Shown here: positions 51,146-61,503 of the stretch, one piece after another
Position numbering within the stretch: position 1 is the stretch's first letter
Layout: every line of letters starts with the position of its first letter
NCBI RefSeq assembly: GCF_013404085.1
Contig: NZ_JABFHO010000001.1
Coordinates: 2,367,001-2,431,000, forward strand
DNA length: 64,000 bases
DNA from: Winogradskyella helgolandensis
Lineage (GTDB): Bacteria > Bacteroidota > Bacteroidia > Flavobacteriales > Flavobacteriaceae
Direction: 5' to 3'
Notes under the pieces: model-generated
What the model was told of the DNA's origin: nothing
Database searches by the model: none
What the model saw: only the letters and a program-made list of their open reading frames with translations
Program-made: the position numbers and the translations under genes

Positions 51146-53974
51146 CTACATCATTTCTTTCTTCAAAAATTTCGCTGTATAACTCTTCTTATCCTTTATG
51201 ATGGTTTCTGGAGTACCTTTAGCAACAACTTCTCCACCGCCTTTTCCTCCTTCGTATCCAATATCAATAATATAGTCCACTGTTTTAATGACATCGAGAT
51301 TATGTTCAATGATTAAAACCGTATTGCCTTTATCGGCTAATTTGTTAAGCACTTTCATTAATACTCTAATGTCTTCAAAATGTAAACCTGTAGTTGGTTC
51401 ATCTAAAATATAGAAGGTGTTTCCTGTATCGCGTTTACTTAATTCTGTTGCCAGTTTTATACGTTGGGCTTCGCCACCTGAAAGTGTAGTAGATTGTTGG
51501 CCTAATGTAATATAGCCTAAGCCTACATCTTTAATAGTTTTGAGTTTTCTATGAATCTTCGGGATGTTTTCAAAGAAATCAACGGCTTCTTCAATGGTCA
51601 TATTCAATACATCACTAATAGATTTGCCTTTATATCGAATCTCTAATGTTTCACGATTAAAACGTTTGCCTTGGCAGGTTTCACATTCCACGTAAACATC
51701 TGGTAAAAAATTCATTTCAATGACTCGTAAACCTCCACCTTGACAAGTTTCGCAGCGTCCACCTTTGACATTAAAGCTAAAGCGACCAGGTTTGTATCCA
51801 CGAATCATGGCTTCTGGAATCTTTGCAAACAAGCTTCTGATTTCGTCAAACGTCTTGGTGTAAGTTGCAGGATTACTTCGTGGTGTTCTACCGATTGGTG
51901 ATTGGTTAATGTCAATTACTTTATCTAAATGCTCAAGGCCTTTAATACTTTTATAAGGCATTGGTTTTTTAACCCCATTAAAATAATGTGCGTTTAGAAT
52001 AGGGTAGAGGGTTTCGTTGATTAATGTCGATTTACCACTTCCTGAAACTCCCGTAACTCCAATCATTTTTCCTAATGGAAATTCAACGTCTACATTCTTT
52101 AAGTTATTACCTGTACAGCCTTTTAAAACGAGTTTTTTGCCATTTCCTTTTCGTCTCGTTTTAGGAATTTCAATTTCCTTTTCACCATTGAGATAAGCTG
52201 CTGTAAGGGTATGTTGATTGAGTAAGTCTTTTGGGGTTCCTTCACTTATAATTTCACCACCATGTTTACCTGCAAAAGGTCCGATGTCAATCACATGGTC
52301 AGCACGTTCTATCATGTCTTTATCGTGTTCAACCACAATAACTGAGTTACCAACATCGCGTAATGAGATTAAGGAATTAATCAATTTTTCGTTATCGCGT
52401 TGGTGTAAACCAATACTAGGTTCATCTAAAATATAAAGTACACCAACGAGTTGCGAGCCAATCTGTGTGGCTAACCGTATACGTTGTGCTTCTCCACCAG
52501 ACAAGGATTTAGAGCTTCGGTTTAAGTTGAGGTAGGTGAGGCCAACATCTAAAAGAAACTGAACTCGACTTCCTATTTCTTTAATGATTTCAGCAGAGAT
52601 TTGTTGTTGCTTATTAGTTAGTCTATCGAGTAAACCGTCTAGCCATTTGCTAAGTTCTACAATATCCATAGATACCAAATCAGCAATGCTTTTACCATCT
52701 ACTTTAAAATAAAGCGATTCTTTACGTAAACGAGAGCCTTCACAAACCGGACATTCAACTTTGTCCATGTATTCTTTTGCCCATCGTGTTAAGGATGTGG
52801 AATCTGAATTGTATTGACTTTCAATAAAATTAGCCACTCCTTCAAAATCGATTTTATAATCTCTAGTCACTCCTAGAAGTTTGCTTTCTACCGTAAACTT
52901 GTCTTTGCCTCCGTGAAGAATAACCTGTTTGGCCTCTTCAGGAATATCTTTCCAAGCGTCATTTAATGAAAAATCATAACGCTGTGCTATAGTTTCAAAC
53001 TGTTTAAAAATCCAACTTTTCTTTTGTGGTCCATGTGGTGCTAAAGCTCCATTTTTGATTGAAAGTGTTTCGTCTGGAACTAATTTATGATCGTTAACGA
53101 CATATAATTCGCCAATACCATTACAATTATAACAAGCTCCTTTTGGTGAGTTGAATGAGAAGTTATTAGGTTCTGGGTTAGGATACGAAATACCAGAAGT
53201 AGGACACATTAAATTTCGGCTAAAGAAACGCGGTTCATTGGTGTCTTGGTCAATAACCATCAACACATCATCTCCATGATACATGGCTGTATTAATGGAT
53301 TCCATTAATCGTTTCTCATCATTCTCAGTGCTATCGATCTTAAGCCTATCAATGACAATCTCGATATCATGGGTTTTGTAACGGTCTAGTTTCATACCCT
53401 TTTCGATATCTACAATGTCTCCATCGGTTCTTACCTTAACAAAACCTTGCTTGGCAATTTGCTCAAACAATTCGCGATAATGCCCTTTACGAGAGCGGAT
53501 AACAGGTGATAAGATATTAATGCGTTTGCCTTTATACGATTCTAAGATGAGGTCTTTTATCTGCTCATCATTATAACTTACCATTTGCTCACCAGTATTA
53601 AAACTGTAAGCATCGGCAGCTCTTGCGTAAAGTAAACGCAAAAAGTCATAAATTTCAGTGATGGTACCCACTGTTGACCGTGGGGATTTACTCGTCGTTT
53701 TTTGCTCAATGGCAATTACAGGAGACAGTCCATCAATCTTGTCAACATCTGGCCGCTCTAAACTGCCCAAGAACTGACGTGCATAAGCAGAAAAGGTTTC
53801 AATATAACGACGTTGGCCTTCAGCATAAATGGTATCGAAAGCTAATGATGATTTCCCACTGCCAGATAAGCCTGTTATAACAACAAGCTTGTCTCTAGGA
53901 ATAGTAACGTCAATATTTTTAAGGTTGTGAACGCGTGCACCTTTAACTTCAATGGAATCGTTGAATTGGCTCAT
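51146..53974 (-). CDS. uvrA: Excinuclease ABC subunit A
   Basis: A 942-residue nucleotide excision repair protein, full length for UvrA. It contains two ABC ATPase modules: Walker [10 protein letters not shown] (residues 35-43) and [10 protein letters not shown] in the second half, with signature motifs [13 protein letters not shown] and [13 protein letters not shown] and Walker [11 protein letters not shown] and [10 protein letters not shown]. Zinc-binding Cys pairs are seen in CPVCEGSR and CETCQGGG / CETCQGKR. UvrA dimers scan DNA for bulky damage and load UvrB. It is monocistronic, with a TACCTTTG -7 element 37 bp upstream. Confidence 0.97.
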   Translation of the reverse strand: MSQFNDSIEVKGARVHNLKNIDVTIPRDKLVVITGLSGSGKSSLAFDTIYAEGQRRYIETFSAYARQFLGSLERPDVDKIDGLSPVIAIEQKTTSKSPRSTVGTITEIYDFLRLLYARAADAYSFNTGEQMVSYNDEQIKDLILESYKGKRINILSPVIRSRKGHYRELFEQIAKQGFVKVRTDGDIVDIEKGMKLDRYKTHDIEIVIDRLKIDSTENDEKRLMESINTAMYHGDDVLMVIDQDTNEPRFFSRNLMCPTSGISYPNPEPNNFSFNSPKGACYNCNGIGELYVVNDHKLVPDETLSIKNGALAPHGPQKKSWIFKQFETIAQRYDFSLNDAWKDIPEEAKQVILHGGKDKFTVESKLLGVTRDYKIDFEGVANFIESQYNSDSTSLTRWAKEYMDKVECPVCEGSRLRKESLYFKVDGKSIADLVSMDIVELSKWLDGLLDRLTNKQQQISAEIIKEIGSRVQFLLDVGLTYLNLNRSSKSLSGGEAQRIRLATQIGSQLVGVLYILDEPSIGLHQRDNEKLINSLISLRDVGNSVIVVEHDKDMIERADHVIDIGPFAGKHGGEIISEGTPKDLLNQHTLTAAYLNGEKEIEIPKTRRKGNGKKLVLKGCTGNNLKNVDVEFPLGKMIGVTGVSGSGKSTLINETLYPILNAHYFNGVKKPMPYKSIKGLEHLDKVIDINQSPIGRTPRSNPATYTKTFDEIRSLFAKIPEAMIRGYKPGRFSFNVKGGRCETCQGGGLRVIEMNFLPDVYVECETCQGKRFNRETLEIRYKGKSISDVLNMTIEEAVDFFENIPKIHRKLKTIKDVGLGYITLGQQSTTLSGGEAQRIKLATELSKRDTGNTFYILDEPTTGLHFEDIRVLMKVLNKLADKGNTVLIIEHNLDVIKTVDYIIDIGYEGGKGGGEVVAKGTPETIIKDKKSYTAKFLKKEMM

Positions 53975-54010
53975 ATTTGGATTTGTCCTCTCGTGTTTTT
54001 AGCAAAGTTG

Positions 54011-54018
54011 CAAAGGTA
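54011..54018 (-). promoter_or_regulatory. Candidate uvrA -7 element
   Basis: On the minus strand TACCTTTG matches TAnnTTTG exactly, 36 bp before the ATG. The -33 partner is not at the usual spacing. No LexA-type palindrome was noticed. Confidence 0.45.
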
Positions 54019-54124
54019 CGGATTTTGTGACAAAAATATTAAGTTGCCGACGTTATGGTTTTACATGTAAAGTCGCAGTCTATTAATTCGATTTTCTAAT
54101 AGTTATTATTAAAAACGATTAAAC

Positions 54125-55852
54125 TTAGTGTTTTATAAGTTTATGAATCACTTGATGACCTTCACTATTTTTTATGGAAATAATGTATAATCCGGAAGGC
54201 AATGGAGCAACGTTTAATTCGGTAGAAGTAGCCGCTATATGCTTAGTAAGTACAACATGTCCGAGCGTATTTAACACTTGGATTTGATAGGTGTTTAGAG
54301 CCTTTAAATCAATAGTGATTACACCTGTAGTTGGGTTAGGGTAAATAGTACTGTCGGTAAGTTGAAACTGTTCTATATTTAAATTATCATGTATTGAAAA
54401 GTCTGTAATCACAGGAAAGTGATCTGAGGCATTTATGGTATTGAATTCATTTAAGTTATATTCTGTCAACCTATCGGAAGGCATGACTTCCGTTTGTAAA
54501 ACGAAGGATTTTTCAGCCGTAAGTGTGTAATCTGAGAATATTATATAATCTAATTTGCCAGGCGGAAACCCTTGATCATCTGATCGCCAAGTGTAGCCCA
54601 TTCTTAAATCGGCTTGTAAGCAATTTTCTTCTTTTAGATCGGTGTCATCCCAATCTAAAGGACCTCCAGCGCCATAAGTTGCTGTGTCTTGTATATCTCC
54701 TGTTTTTAAGGTGATTAATTGTTGCGCATAGCCGACTAAATTTAAATCTCCAGAATACATAAAAGGTGTATTTTCTTCTAAAGTGATTACACCTCCTGGT
54801 GATTTAGCATCTAATATAAAAGCGGCATATTGATCAGCTTCAGCTTGTCTTGAATCATCGGCATCACAACAATGTAAATGAGAATTTGTAAACAACAAAT
54901 CTGTAGCGTAAGAACTAGGTAAGTCAATTAACACGGGAAACTGCCTTGTGAGACTTGTCCATTGTTCTATAATTTCCCATCGTGATACTGTTATTAAGCC
55001 ACCAAGCTTTTCAGTATACCAGCCGTTGGCCGTTCCTAAAGGAAGCCATGAATCAAAAAGCGCTTTTATTTGTGCCGCAGTGGTGTCCCAACATTCTGTT
55101 AGTCCAATAATGTCTGGCGATAACGCTTTTATAATTTGTTCAAAGTGTGCAACGCGATCCACATCAATTAAACCGTCCGACAAGGTGTTGTAAGCAAGCA
55201 ATCTAATTTGTTCAGTGTTTGATTTTGTAATATCAATAGGAGAATAAGGAGTTACAGGTGTGTCATCAAAAGTATACGAGAAGGTACTGCCTTCATTTGG
55301 TAGCTTATCAAAATTAGCGTCATTCTTTAGTAAGATTTTTATCGTTGACGCAGTGAATAAAGGGTTAAGGCCGTCTGGTATTTGGTGTCTTCCTATGGCG
55401 ATTTCAAATTCATTTGATGTGACTGTAGGAGCTGCTCTCAATTTTAAACTTGCGAAGTCAATTTGAGCATAAGGCGTTACATTATAATGCGCATATAAGT
55501 CTTTGAATATAATACCAATTTCAGAGCCATAACCTTCTTGAATGTTATAGCCTGTTGTGGTATTGTTGTCTGTATCAATAAAGAGTCTTACTTGTTGATT
55601 GATTAAGTTGTCGGTTAAATCAAATTCTATGTTGGCTTTGATTTTTAAGTATAAGAACGCTTCATCGTTTGTAACCTGTAGTTCTAAAAGGTCAATTCCA
55701 GTAACTGATTCACTTGTGTCTATATAGGTTGTTAGGTTAGAATCCCAATCGTCAAACAAACCATCGATAGTTATGGCAGCTGATTGTGATGCTACTGTTA
55801 TGGAATTTAAAAGTAATAGTATAAAAAGTAGTGTTTTGGAGACGGATGACAT
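54125..55852 (-). CDS. Secreted EEP-family protein with N-terminal beta domain and T9SS sorting domain
   Basis: A 575-residue exported protein: signal peptide (residues 1-22), a beta-sandwich region (about 25-200, opening ITIDGLFDDWDSNLTTYIDT, like carbohydrate-binding DOMON-type domains), an endonuclease/exonuclease/phosphatase domain (about 215-490), and a type A T9SS domain with STIYPNPTTGVITIDLKA and PLPSGLYIIS. EEP residues are visible in IIGLTECWD, FMYSGDLNLVG and INASDHFPVI. It is predicted to be surface-attached and to hydrolyse phosphoesters outside the cell. Second such protein in the window, with a different N-terminal module. Monocistronic. Confidence 0.87.
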   Translation of the reverse strand: MSSVSKTLLFILLLLNSITVASQSAAITIDGLFDDWDSNLTTYIDTSESVTGIDLLELQVTNDEAFLYLKIKANIEFDLTDNLINQQVRLFIDTDNNTTTGYNIQEGYGSEIGIIFKDLYAHYNVTPYAQIDFASLKLRAAPTVTSNEFEIAIGRHQIPDGLNPLFTASTIKILLKNDANFDKLPNEGSTFSYTFDDTPVTPYSPIDITKSNTEQIRLLAYNTLSDGLIDVDRVAHFEQIIKALSPDIIGLTECWDTTAAQIKALFDSWLPLGTANGWYTEKLGGLITVSRWEIIEQWTSLTRQFPVLIDLPSSYATDLLFTNSHLHCCDADDSRQAEADQYAAFILDAKSPGGVITLEENTPFMYSGDLNLVGYAQQLITLKTGDIQDTATYGAGGPLDWDDTDLKEENCLQADLRMGYTWRSDDQGFPPGKLDYIIFSDYTLTAEKSFVLQTEVMPSDRLTEYNLNEFNTINASDHFPVITDFSIHDNLNIEQFQLTDSTIYPNPTTGVITIDLKALNTYQIQVLNTLGHVVLTKHIAATSTELNVAPLPSGLYIISIKNSEGHQVIHKLIKH

Positions 55853-56061
55853 CGTTTAAATTTGTGGGCAAATTAACTCTTTTTTATAAACTAGACTAAG
55901 ATTTTTATGCAATGTAGCGTAGCAATTTACGGCTTTCTAATTTGTATATTTCAATTTGTAACCTAACTATTTGTGATGAGATGCGCGCGGATTTTTACGT
56001 TTAGAGTTCAATATTTACTTAAGTCCTTTTTAACTTTACACTATATTAAAACAAAATAGCA

Positions 56062-56199
56062 ATGGAAAAATTATTAAAGATTATAGGTGCAGCATGGGGT
56101 GCAAAAAAAATAGGAGGAGGAAAGTGCGGTTGTATTGGTACAATTGTGGTGTTTTTTGTACTGTATTGGTTGCTAGGGTTTGTATTTGACGTATTCTAG
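56062..56199 (+). CDS. Membrane microprotein with a GKCGC motif (45 aa)
   Basis: ATG at 56062 gives MEKLLKIIGAAWGAKKIGGG, then KCGCIGTIVVFFVLYWLLGF and VFDVF. A basic, glycine-rich N-terminal half with a C-x-C pair is followed by a single hydrophobic segment. An in-phase start about 30 bp after a TAACTTTA -7-like element and a clean stop suggest a real gene. No family recognised. The Cys pair next to the membrane could be lipidated or bind metal; neither is shown. Confidence 0.55.
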   Translation: MEKLLKIIGAAWGAKKIGGGKCGCIGTIVVFFVLYWLLGFVFDVF

Positions 56200-56237
56200 A
56201 TTATATATTTCGTTTATGTAGGAAAAAACTATAGCTT

Positions 56238-56347
56238 ACCCGCTTATGACCCGCTTATGACCCGCTTATGACCCGCTTATGACCCGCTTATGACCCGCTT
56301 ATGACCCGCTTATGACCCGCTTATGACCCGCTTATGACCCGCTTGTG
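56238..56347. repeat. 11-bp tandem array, 10 x ACCCGCTTATG
   Basis: Nine identical 11-bp units and a tenth with one change (ACCCGCTTGTG). The array is GC-richer than its surroundings and fills the gap between the 45-residue gene and the convergent AsmA-like gene. There are no spacers, so it is not a CRISPR array. Confidence 0.96.
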
Positions 56348-56385
56348 TTATACGTGTGCCTTTTCTATCATTTTTATTGTCCGAT

Positions 56386-59265
56386 TCATTTGTTTATGGA
56401 ATCAGACTTTACACTTTTAATTTCTTGTTGCATTTTATTAATCGCATTTGTAGATTCACCACTTCGAATGGAGTCTTTTTGTGTGGATAATCGGTTTAAT
56501 TCGTCTTCAGAATAGCTATTTTCAATTGTATCTTCAGTGGAGAGGTCTGATGATTTTTTACCCAATTTTATATCAAAGTCGTCACTATTCCCTTCTATAA
56601 CTACAGGAATTCCTATAAGGCCTAGCGGAGGTAATCCTATTCTCATTTTTAGGCTGAGGTCTCCATCTAATGTGGTTTGTCCTTCTAGTTTTAATCTAAA
56701 CGGACTAACTTTAAATTTAAATTCTTCTAATTCTAATACATTATTGTCTATTGTAGAGTTAATTGTAATTTCCGATATTTTAGGGTCATTTAAAGCATCG
56801 AATCCAGATTTTTCAGAGACTTTTCCCATAAGCTTATACCCATCAAATTTTACATTGTGTACTTTTAAAGTGCCTTTTCCTTTTAAGGCTGGTAATACAG
56901 GTAGCATTTGGTTGTCTAAAGTACCTGTTAAATTGTAATCTATAGACACTATACCAGAAGCTTGTGCAGCAGCAGGAGCGAGTTCTTTAAATAATTCTAT
57001 GCTGTTGTAACCTTTTTCTATATTGAAATTTTGTGCTTTAATCCCCATAGAAAATAAGGCGTCTTCTGTAGATATAGGTTGGTAAAAACCACTTAATTGT
57101 GATGTGCCATCTACCATTTTTAAGGTGCTATTTTTTAGGAAAAGTCCCTGTTCTTTTATCCCTAACTGCCCAGAAAAATCAGTGATATTTAAACTGTTAT
57201 AGATGAGGCTATCTATTTTAATTGTAAGGGCTAAATCTAAATCTTTAGGGACTTGCATGACACCAACTACTGTATTTTCAACAGTATTCAATGTTGTAAT
57301 ACTATCTGACTTCTGTACGAGTTGTTCTTCTTTGGGAAAAAACTCAGTGATATCTATTTTAGGCGATTTAAGATTGATATCTCCTCGTAAAACACCATTA
57401 GAAAATAAAGCATAATCGAGATAGTTTTCAAAATAACCGTCTATAGATAAATCAGACGATTGATGCTGAACGGTTAGATTTGAAAGCGCCATTTTTTCAT
57501 TCAAAAATAAAAACTGACCTTCCTTTATTAGCACAGGATGTTGCAGCACTTTTGAAGTCATCCCGATATTTTTAAGCTCTAATGTACCTGTGTTTTTGGT
57601 ATCACTTTGTGGGTTATTTAGTTGTCCTTCTAAGCTTAAATTGGCTTTTAATTGTCCTTTAGTGATTATAATTGGTAATTCTATTACTTGATGAAGCGTG
57701 GTGAAATCTATATCTCCTTTAGCCTCAATTTGGTATTCGGGTTGGTCAAAATTCTTAAAGAAAGCAGAACTGGTAAATGTGTTACCAAGAAAACTGAAAT
57801 TGAGTTTATTAAAGGTTATAGATGACTCTGCATAAGTTTGTCCTTCGTTATCTGCCGTAGCACGTAATTCAATATTTTTTATAGGTTCTGGATGTCCTGA
57901 GGTTTGCAAAGATCCCTCCGATAACTCAAAACTTCCTTTAGTTTGAGGTATCCTAGATGCAAGAGGTTGGTAAACTCCATCTAAGGTAATGTCTGCAGCC
58001 AAAACTCCATTAAATTCGAGGTCTGGTAATTTTAGTGTTTCATTAAGAATGCTGAGGTCAACGTTAGATTTAATATGCGATACTACATTTAAAGAATCTA
58101 GTTTTCCATTCGCATGTACATAACCTTTAGTCGTTTCCTCATTCAGTGTAAAATTTAAACTGTCTAAATTAAAATCTATATAATCCTTTTTTAAACTCCC
58201 TTTAAATTTTAGATCGAGATTTTCAAGGGCTTGGTCCGCTTCCTTATGTTTCACGTAGCCATCATATATATTAGCTTCTAATTCTATGTGGTTTAATTCT
58301 GAAGCTTTAGGAATTGTACCTGTGTAACCTGTAAGACGTAAGGTTGCATTTAAACCTCCGTTAAGAGTCACTGCTTTAGACCACTCTGCATATTGAGGTG
58401 GCAAGGCTGAAATCAGATCTTTAATCTTACCATTTTCAGTTTTCAATAGTAAATTATACGCAAAGCCTTGGTCAAAAATATCTAGATTACCATTAAAATT
58501 TACTTTAAGATCGTTTAAAGATATAGTGTTTTTATCCAAAGCAATCGATAGATTATCTGTATCATAAACAGTAAATGACTTGGCTTTTAATGTCTTTCCT
58601 TTTAAATATTCTGAGTTTTCAAAAGCAACATCGATACTCGTAATATCCAAATTAGAGCCTAATTTTAATTTGCCATCAATTATACCTCCCTTTCCATTAT
58701 AATTAAGCCCATGAGTCATCACGTTAATACCGAGATCATTGTCTGTATAATGTATGGTTGCGTTTTCAATTTTAAGTTTCTTAAGATTGAGTCTTAAGCC
58801 AATTGCACTAGTATCATTTGCGACTGTACTGGTATCAGTAGCTTTAAAGACATCATAGTTTTGTCTTCCAAATTTATCTTTAATGAGATTTATTTTACAA
58901 TCGGTGAGATAGGTTTCGTTTATCACCACTCTATCCGAAAAAATGAGTTTAAAGACATTAATACCAAACCCTAATTCTTTAGCTGTAATTAAGGTGTCTT
59001 TTTCAAAAGGTTTTGAACTAGATACATTAACATCTTCAAAATTAAAAGTTAATGCTGGGAAATGTGTGAAAAAGGAGATGTTAGAATTGTTGAACTGAAG
59101 CTTGGTTTCTAAATTTTTGTTGATGCCTTTCTTGATTTCATTTGAAATAGCATCATTAAAAATAGAAGGAATAGCAAACAAACTTATCAGTAAAATTCCT
59201 ACAGCAGTAAATGTCCATTTTAATATTTTACGAATTCGGTTTTTCTTTTTGTTGGATGTTTCCAT
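56386..59265 (-). CDS. AsmA-like family protein
   Basis: A 959-residue protein with an N-terminal membrane anchor (residues about 13-33, ILKWTFTAVGILLISLFAIP) followed by a very long, beta-strand-rich periplasmic part. The AsmA N-terminal pattern is LQFNNSNISFFTHFPALTFN and FEDVNVSSSKPFEKDTLITA. The C-terminal AsmA_2-like part includes GIVSIDYNLTGTLDNQ and LKGKGTLKVHNVKFDGYKLM, and the last 50 residues are polar. AsmA-like proteins form hydrophobic grooves thought to move phospholipids between the membranes. Monocistronic. Confidence 0.88.
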   Translation of the reverse strand: METSNKKKNRIRKILKWTFTAVGILLISLFAIPSIFNDAISNEIKKGINKNLETKLQFNNSNISFFTHFPALTFNFEDVNVSSSKPFEKDTLITAKELGFGINVFKLIFSDRVVINETYLTDCKINLIKDKFGRQNYDVFKATDTSTVANDTSAIGLRLNLKKLKIENATIHYTDNDLGINVMTHGLNYNGKGGIIDGKLKLGSNLDITSIDVAFENSEYLKGKTLKAKSFTVYDTDNLSIALDKNTISLNDLKVNFNGNLDIFDQGFAYNLLLKTENGKIKDLISALPPQYAEWSKAVTLNGGLNATLRLTGYTGTIPKASELNHIELEANIYDGYVKHKEADQALENLDLKFKGSLKKDYIDFNLDSLNFTLNEETTKGYVHANGKLDSLNVVSHIKSNVDLSILNETLKLPDLEFNGVLAADITLDGVYQPLASRIPQTKGSFELSEGSLQTSGHPEPIKNIELRATADNEGQTYAESSITFNKLNFSFLGNTFTSSAFFKNFDQPEYQIEAKGDIDFTTLHQVIELPIIITKGQLKANLSLEGQLNNPQSDTKNTGTLELKNIGMTSKVLQHPVLIKEGQFLFLNEKMALSNLTVQHQSSDLSIDGYFENYLDYALFSNGVLRGDINLKSPKIDITEFFPKEEQLVQKSDSITTLNTVENTVVGVMQVPKDLDLALTIKIDSLIYNSLNITDFSGQLGIKEQGLFLKNSTLKMVDGTSQLSGFYQPISTEDALFSMGIKAQNFNIEKGYNSIELFKELAPAAAQASGIVSIDYNLTGTLDNQMLPVLPALKGKGTLKVHNVKFDGYKLMGKVSEKSGFDALNDPKISEITINSTIDNNVLELEEFKFKVSPFRLKLEGQTTLDGDLSLKMRIGLPPLGLIGIPVVIEGNSDDFDIKLGKKSSDLSTEDTIENSYSEDELNRLSTQKDSIRSGESTNAINKMQQEIKSVKSDSINK

Positions 59266-59444
59266 TACTGCAGTTCTAACTTAGGGTTTAAAATGGTCAA
59301 AAGTAGGATTAATTCCCGTTTTTGCTATTGTGCAGTCGTTAATTGTAAGCCTATTTTTTGTTAAAGTATTGTGAACTTTATAAAGAGGGTACATCAAAAA
59401 AAATTATACCGATACAACTGGTTAAATAGCGAAGATTGCATCTG

Positions 59445-59452
59445 TAATTTTG
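59445..59452 (+). promoter_or_regulatory. Candidate -7 element for the FAH-family gene
   Basis: TAATTTTG matches TAnnTTTG, 39 bp upstream of the start; a second, weaker TATCTTTA lies at 59454-59461. The -33 partner is not clear. Confidence 0.35.
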
Positions 59453-59491
59453 CTATCTTTATTCTCAGTTTAATTGAAATAAAAAAACACC

Positions 59492-60106
59492 ATGAAAATA
59501 ATAGGTATTGGCAAAAATTATGTCAACGACACATCAGAAATAGCTGCTATAAAAACAGGAGCGCAAACGATATTTACCAAACCAGATTCGACATTAGTTA
59601 CCGATAATAGGGACATTGGCTTTCCTAAAATCACTAATCAATTAGCTTATGAAGTTGAGTTGGTTGCCAAGATAGGAAAGCGCGGTAAAGATATTGCGTT
59701 AAATGATGCTGAATCTTATATTTCAGAATTAGCGGTTGGTATAGATTACACCGCTAAAGATGTTTTAGCAGCAAGTAGAGAAAATAAAGGCCCTTGGGCT
59801 TTGGCTAAAGGGTTTGATGGTGCGTCTCCTATTTCGGGCTTTAAGCCAATTGCGGACTTTAAAGATTTAGGGTCTATTAATTACGATTTAAAGATTAATG
59901 GAGCGCAAAAACAAGTGGGAAATACTAGCTTAATGATTTACAGTTTTGCAGAAATCATAGCTTATATTTCTTCTTTTATGACCTTAGAAGCCGGTGATCT
60001 TATTTTTACAGGTACTCCAGCTAGTGGAACAGGTTTAGTTGTAAAAGGCGATCATTTACAAGCGTCTATTGAAGGAGAATTGCTTTTAGATTTTAAGATG
60101 GTATAA
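59492..60106 (+). CDS. Fumarylacetoacetate hydrolase family protein
   Basis: A 204-residue protein of the short FAH family (acylpyruvase / oxaloacetate decarboxylase-like). The metal ligands are in YEVELVAKIGKRGKDI (two glutamates, residues about 54-56) and GIDYTAKDV; the active-site loop is KGFDGASPISGF and the closing motif is LIFTGTPASGTGLVVKGDHL. It should cleave a carbon-carbon bond in, or decarboxylate, a 2,4-dioxo or oxaloacetate-like acid. The in vivo substrate is unknown. Monocistronic. Confidence 0.92.
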   Translation: MKIIGIGKNYVNDTSEIAAIKTGAQTIFTKPDSTLVTDNRDIGFPKITNQLAYEVELVAKIGKRGKDIALNDAESYISELAVGIDYTAKDVLAASRENKGPWALAKGFDGASPISGFKPIADFKDLGSINYDLKINGAQKQVGNTSLMIYSFAEIIAYISSFMTLEAGDLIFTGTPASGTGLVVKGDHLQASIEGELLLDFKMV

Positions 60107-60149
60107 GTGTTACTGATAACATTGGGTTGTGCGGTTAATGATTACCTCA

Positions 60150-60242
60150 TTAATCGCCACGATCTATTTTGTTATAGGCGCGAATAACTAAAACCGCCCA
60201 AACTACGACGCATACTGATACAAATATCGCAAACGAGAACAT
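60150..60242 (-). CDS. Candidate membrane microprotein (30 aa)
   Basis: ATG at 60242, 4 bp after the stop of the upstream 62-residue gene, gives MFSFAIFVSVCVVVWAVLVI followed by RAYNKIDRGD: one hydrophobic segment and a positively charged tail, which predicts an outside-in topology. Its close spacing to the preceding small membrane protein gene suggests a two-gene operon. No family known; short length keeps confidence low. Confidence 0.4.
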   Translation of the reverse strand: MFSFAIFVSVCVVVWAVLVIRAYNKIDRGD

Positions 60243-60246
60243 TATA

Positions 60247-60435
60247 TTATTTGCCTCCATTTAAAATCTGTTTTAAAAAGATGGCGAAGGCGAGAATTGT
60301 TGGGACCCATAGTCCGATAAAGATCGCATGACGCTGATCTCCTCTTAAGAATAAATATATGGCTACCACAATAATTAAAACACAGAGTGTAATAATAAAG
60401 AGGTTTAAAGCGCCTACTTTTTTTGTAAAATTCAT
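60247..60435 (-). CDS. Small two-span membrane protein (62 aa)
   Basis: A 62-residue protein with two hydrophobic segments, NLFIITLCVLIIVVAIYLFL (residues 11-30) and HAIFIGLWVPTILAFAIFLK (36-55), joined by a short RGDQR turn. This hairpin layout is seen in many small flavobacterial membrane proteins of unknown function. A 30-codon candidate gene follows after 4 bp. It is divergent from the DUF2452 gene. Confidence 0.65.
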   Translation of the reverse strand: MNFTKKVGALNLFIITLCVLIIVVAIYLFLRGDQRHAIFIGLWVPTILAFAIFLKQILNGGK

Positions 60436-60511
60436 TTAGGTTTATTAATTAGTGGTTTAAATTTAATAAAAAATTACAATAGTTTCCTATAAATGAATAA
60501 TTAAGGTGTTT

Positions 60512-60519
60512 TATCTTTG
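60512..60519 (+). promoter_or_regulatory. Candidate -7 element for the DUF2452 gene
   Basis: TATCTTTG is an exact TAnnTTTG match, 24 bp before ATG 60543. It supports that start over the in-frame GTG/TTG codons just upstream. Confidence 0.45.
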
Positions 60520-60542
60520 TAAATGTAAAAAGCGTGTTGTTT

Positions 60543-60956
60543 ATGTCTAAAGAAAAGAAACCAGATCAAATAGTGTTCAATGAGGATACGCAACGTTATG
60601 ATGCTTATCTAAAACCGTATGCGACTAATGTTGGCGCACCTGCTATACAGGTTACGGACACTTCGTCTTGGAAAACCAGAAACATCCATAAAGCTAATAA
60701 ACAAATTAAAGCCAAGTATTTAGAGCTAAAAGCAGCGTATGAGAAGATGATGGAAGAGCTAGAATACAATACTTTAGTTTATAATGCGCGTTATACGTTT
60801 GAACCGCTTATTGGAGAAACCTATCATTTGTACCGCGATAAGAATGAGGAGCCTTTTTTGTCTATTATTGCCCCTTCGGATTGTAATTTTGATCCTATTG
60901 GGAGTTTTATACTTAATAGTGAATTGATTTGGAAGCGGGTTGATGCAGAAGATTGA
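60543..60956 (+). CDS. DUF2452 domain-containing protein
   Basis: A 137-residue cytoplasmic protein from ATG 60543. It matches DUF2452 along its length: KPYATNVGAPAIQVTDTSSW (residues 24-43), a helical KAKYLELKAAYEKMMEELEY, YTFEPLIGETYHLYRDKNEE and a closing FLSIIAPSDCNFDPIGSFIL. Function unknown; related to the GTP-binding-protein-associated family in name only. Monocistronic, with a terminator directly after the stop. Confidence 0.9.
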   Translation: MSKEKKPDQIVFNEDTQRYDAYLKPYATNVGAPAIQVTDTSSWKTRNIHKANKQIKAKYLELKAAYEKMMEELEYNTLVYNARYTFEPLIGETYHLYRDKNEEPFLSIIAPSDCNFDPIGSFILNSELIWKRVDAED

Positions 60957-60957
60957 T

Positions 60958-60996
60958 AAATAAGCATAAAACACTTGAATTCCTGCTTATTTGTTT
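60958..60996 (+). terminator. Terminator after the DUF2452 gene
   Basis: AAATAAGCA (60958-60966) pairs perfectly with TGCTTATTT (60984-60992); a 17-nt loop and GTTTTG follow. The loop is long, so strength is moderate. Confidence 0.6.
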
Positions 60997-61118
60997 TGCT
61001 AATATTATCTAAATGTTAATGTATTGCTAAATGTATGGTTTTGGGTGATTTATACCTCATTTGAAACATCCGAATGTCATATTTAAGTCGTATATTTAGT
61101 ATATTAATACCATGCGCC

Positions 61119-61265
61119 ATGACATTACTACAAGACCTAAAAAATAGACTGCTAAAAACCCGATTAGAAGCACAAGACGACAGCTTATTAGATGACTTTT
61201 TTGATTCTGAAATTTTGGAAACAAGTTCAGTTTCTAATGAGGATGATTTGTTTTTATTTATTTAG
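61119..61265 (+). CDS. Possible small acidic protein (48 aa)
   Basis: From ATG 61119 the frame reads MTLLQDLKNRLLKTRLEAQD and continues DSLLDDFFDSEILETSSVSNEDDLFLFI, an amphipathic helix and an acidic, Phe-rich tail. A 15-codon upstream extension starting at 61074 is also open. No family, promoter or terminator seen. Kept as a possibility only. Confidence 0.3.
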   Translation: MTLLQDLKNRLLKTRLEAQDDSLLDDFFDSEILETSSVSNEDDLFLFI

Positions 61266-61503
61266 TGTTGAACAAGGGGTGGATTTAAAGAAGTATGACT
61301 GCCAATTTAATTATTGGTGCCTGCAAACACGTAGATTGTCATAATTCAATTGTACTAAGTAAAGTCAATTTTAAGTCTTTACAATGATAGGTTATTACAA
61401 TTTTAAAAAATCAATAGCCATAAAAACAAGAGTATCTAAGTGGAATTTGTATCGTTCTTTTCACTACATTTAATATTAGTTTTAAACTTAAAAACGTATA
61501 GTC

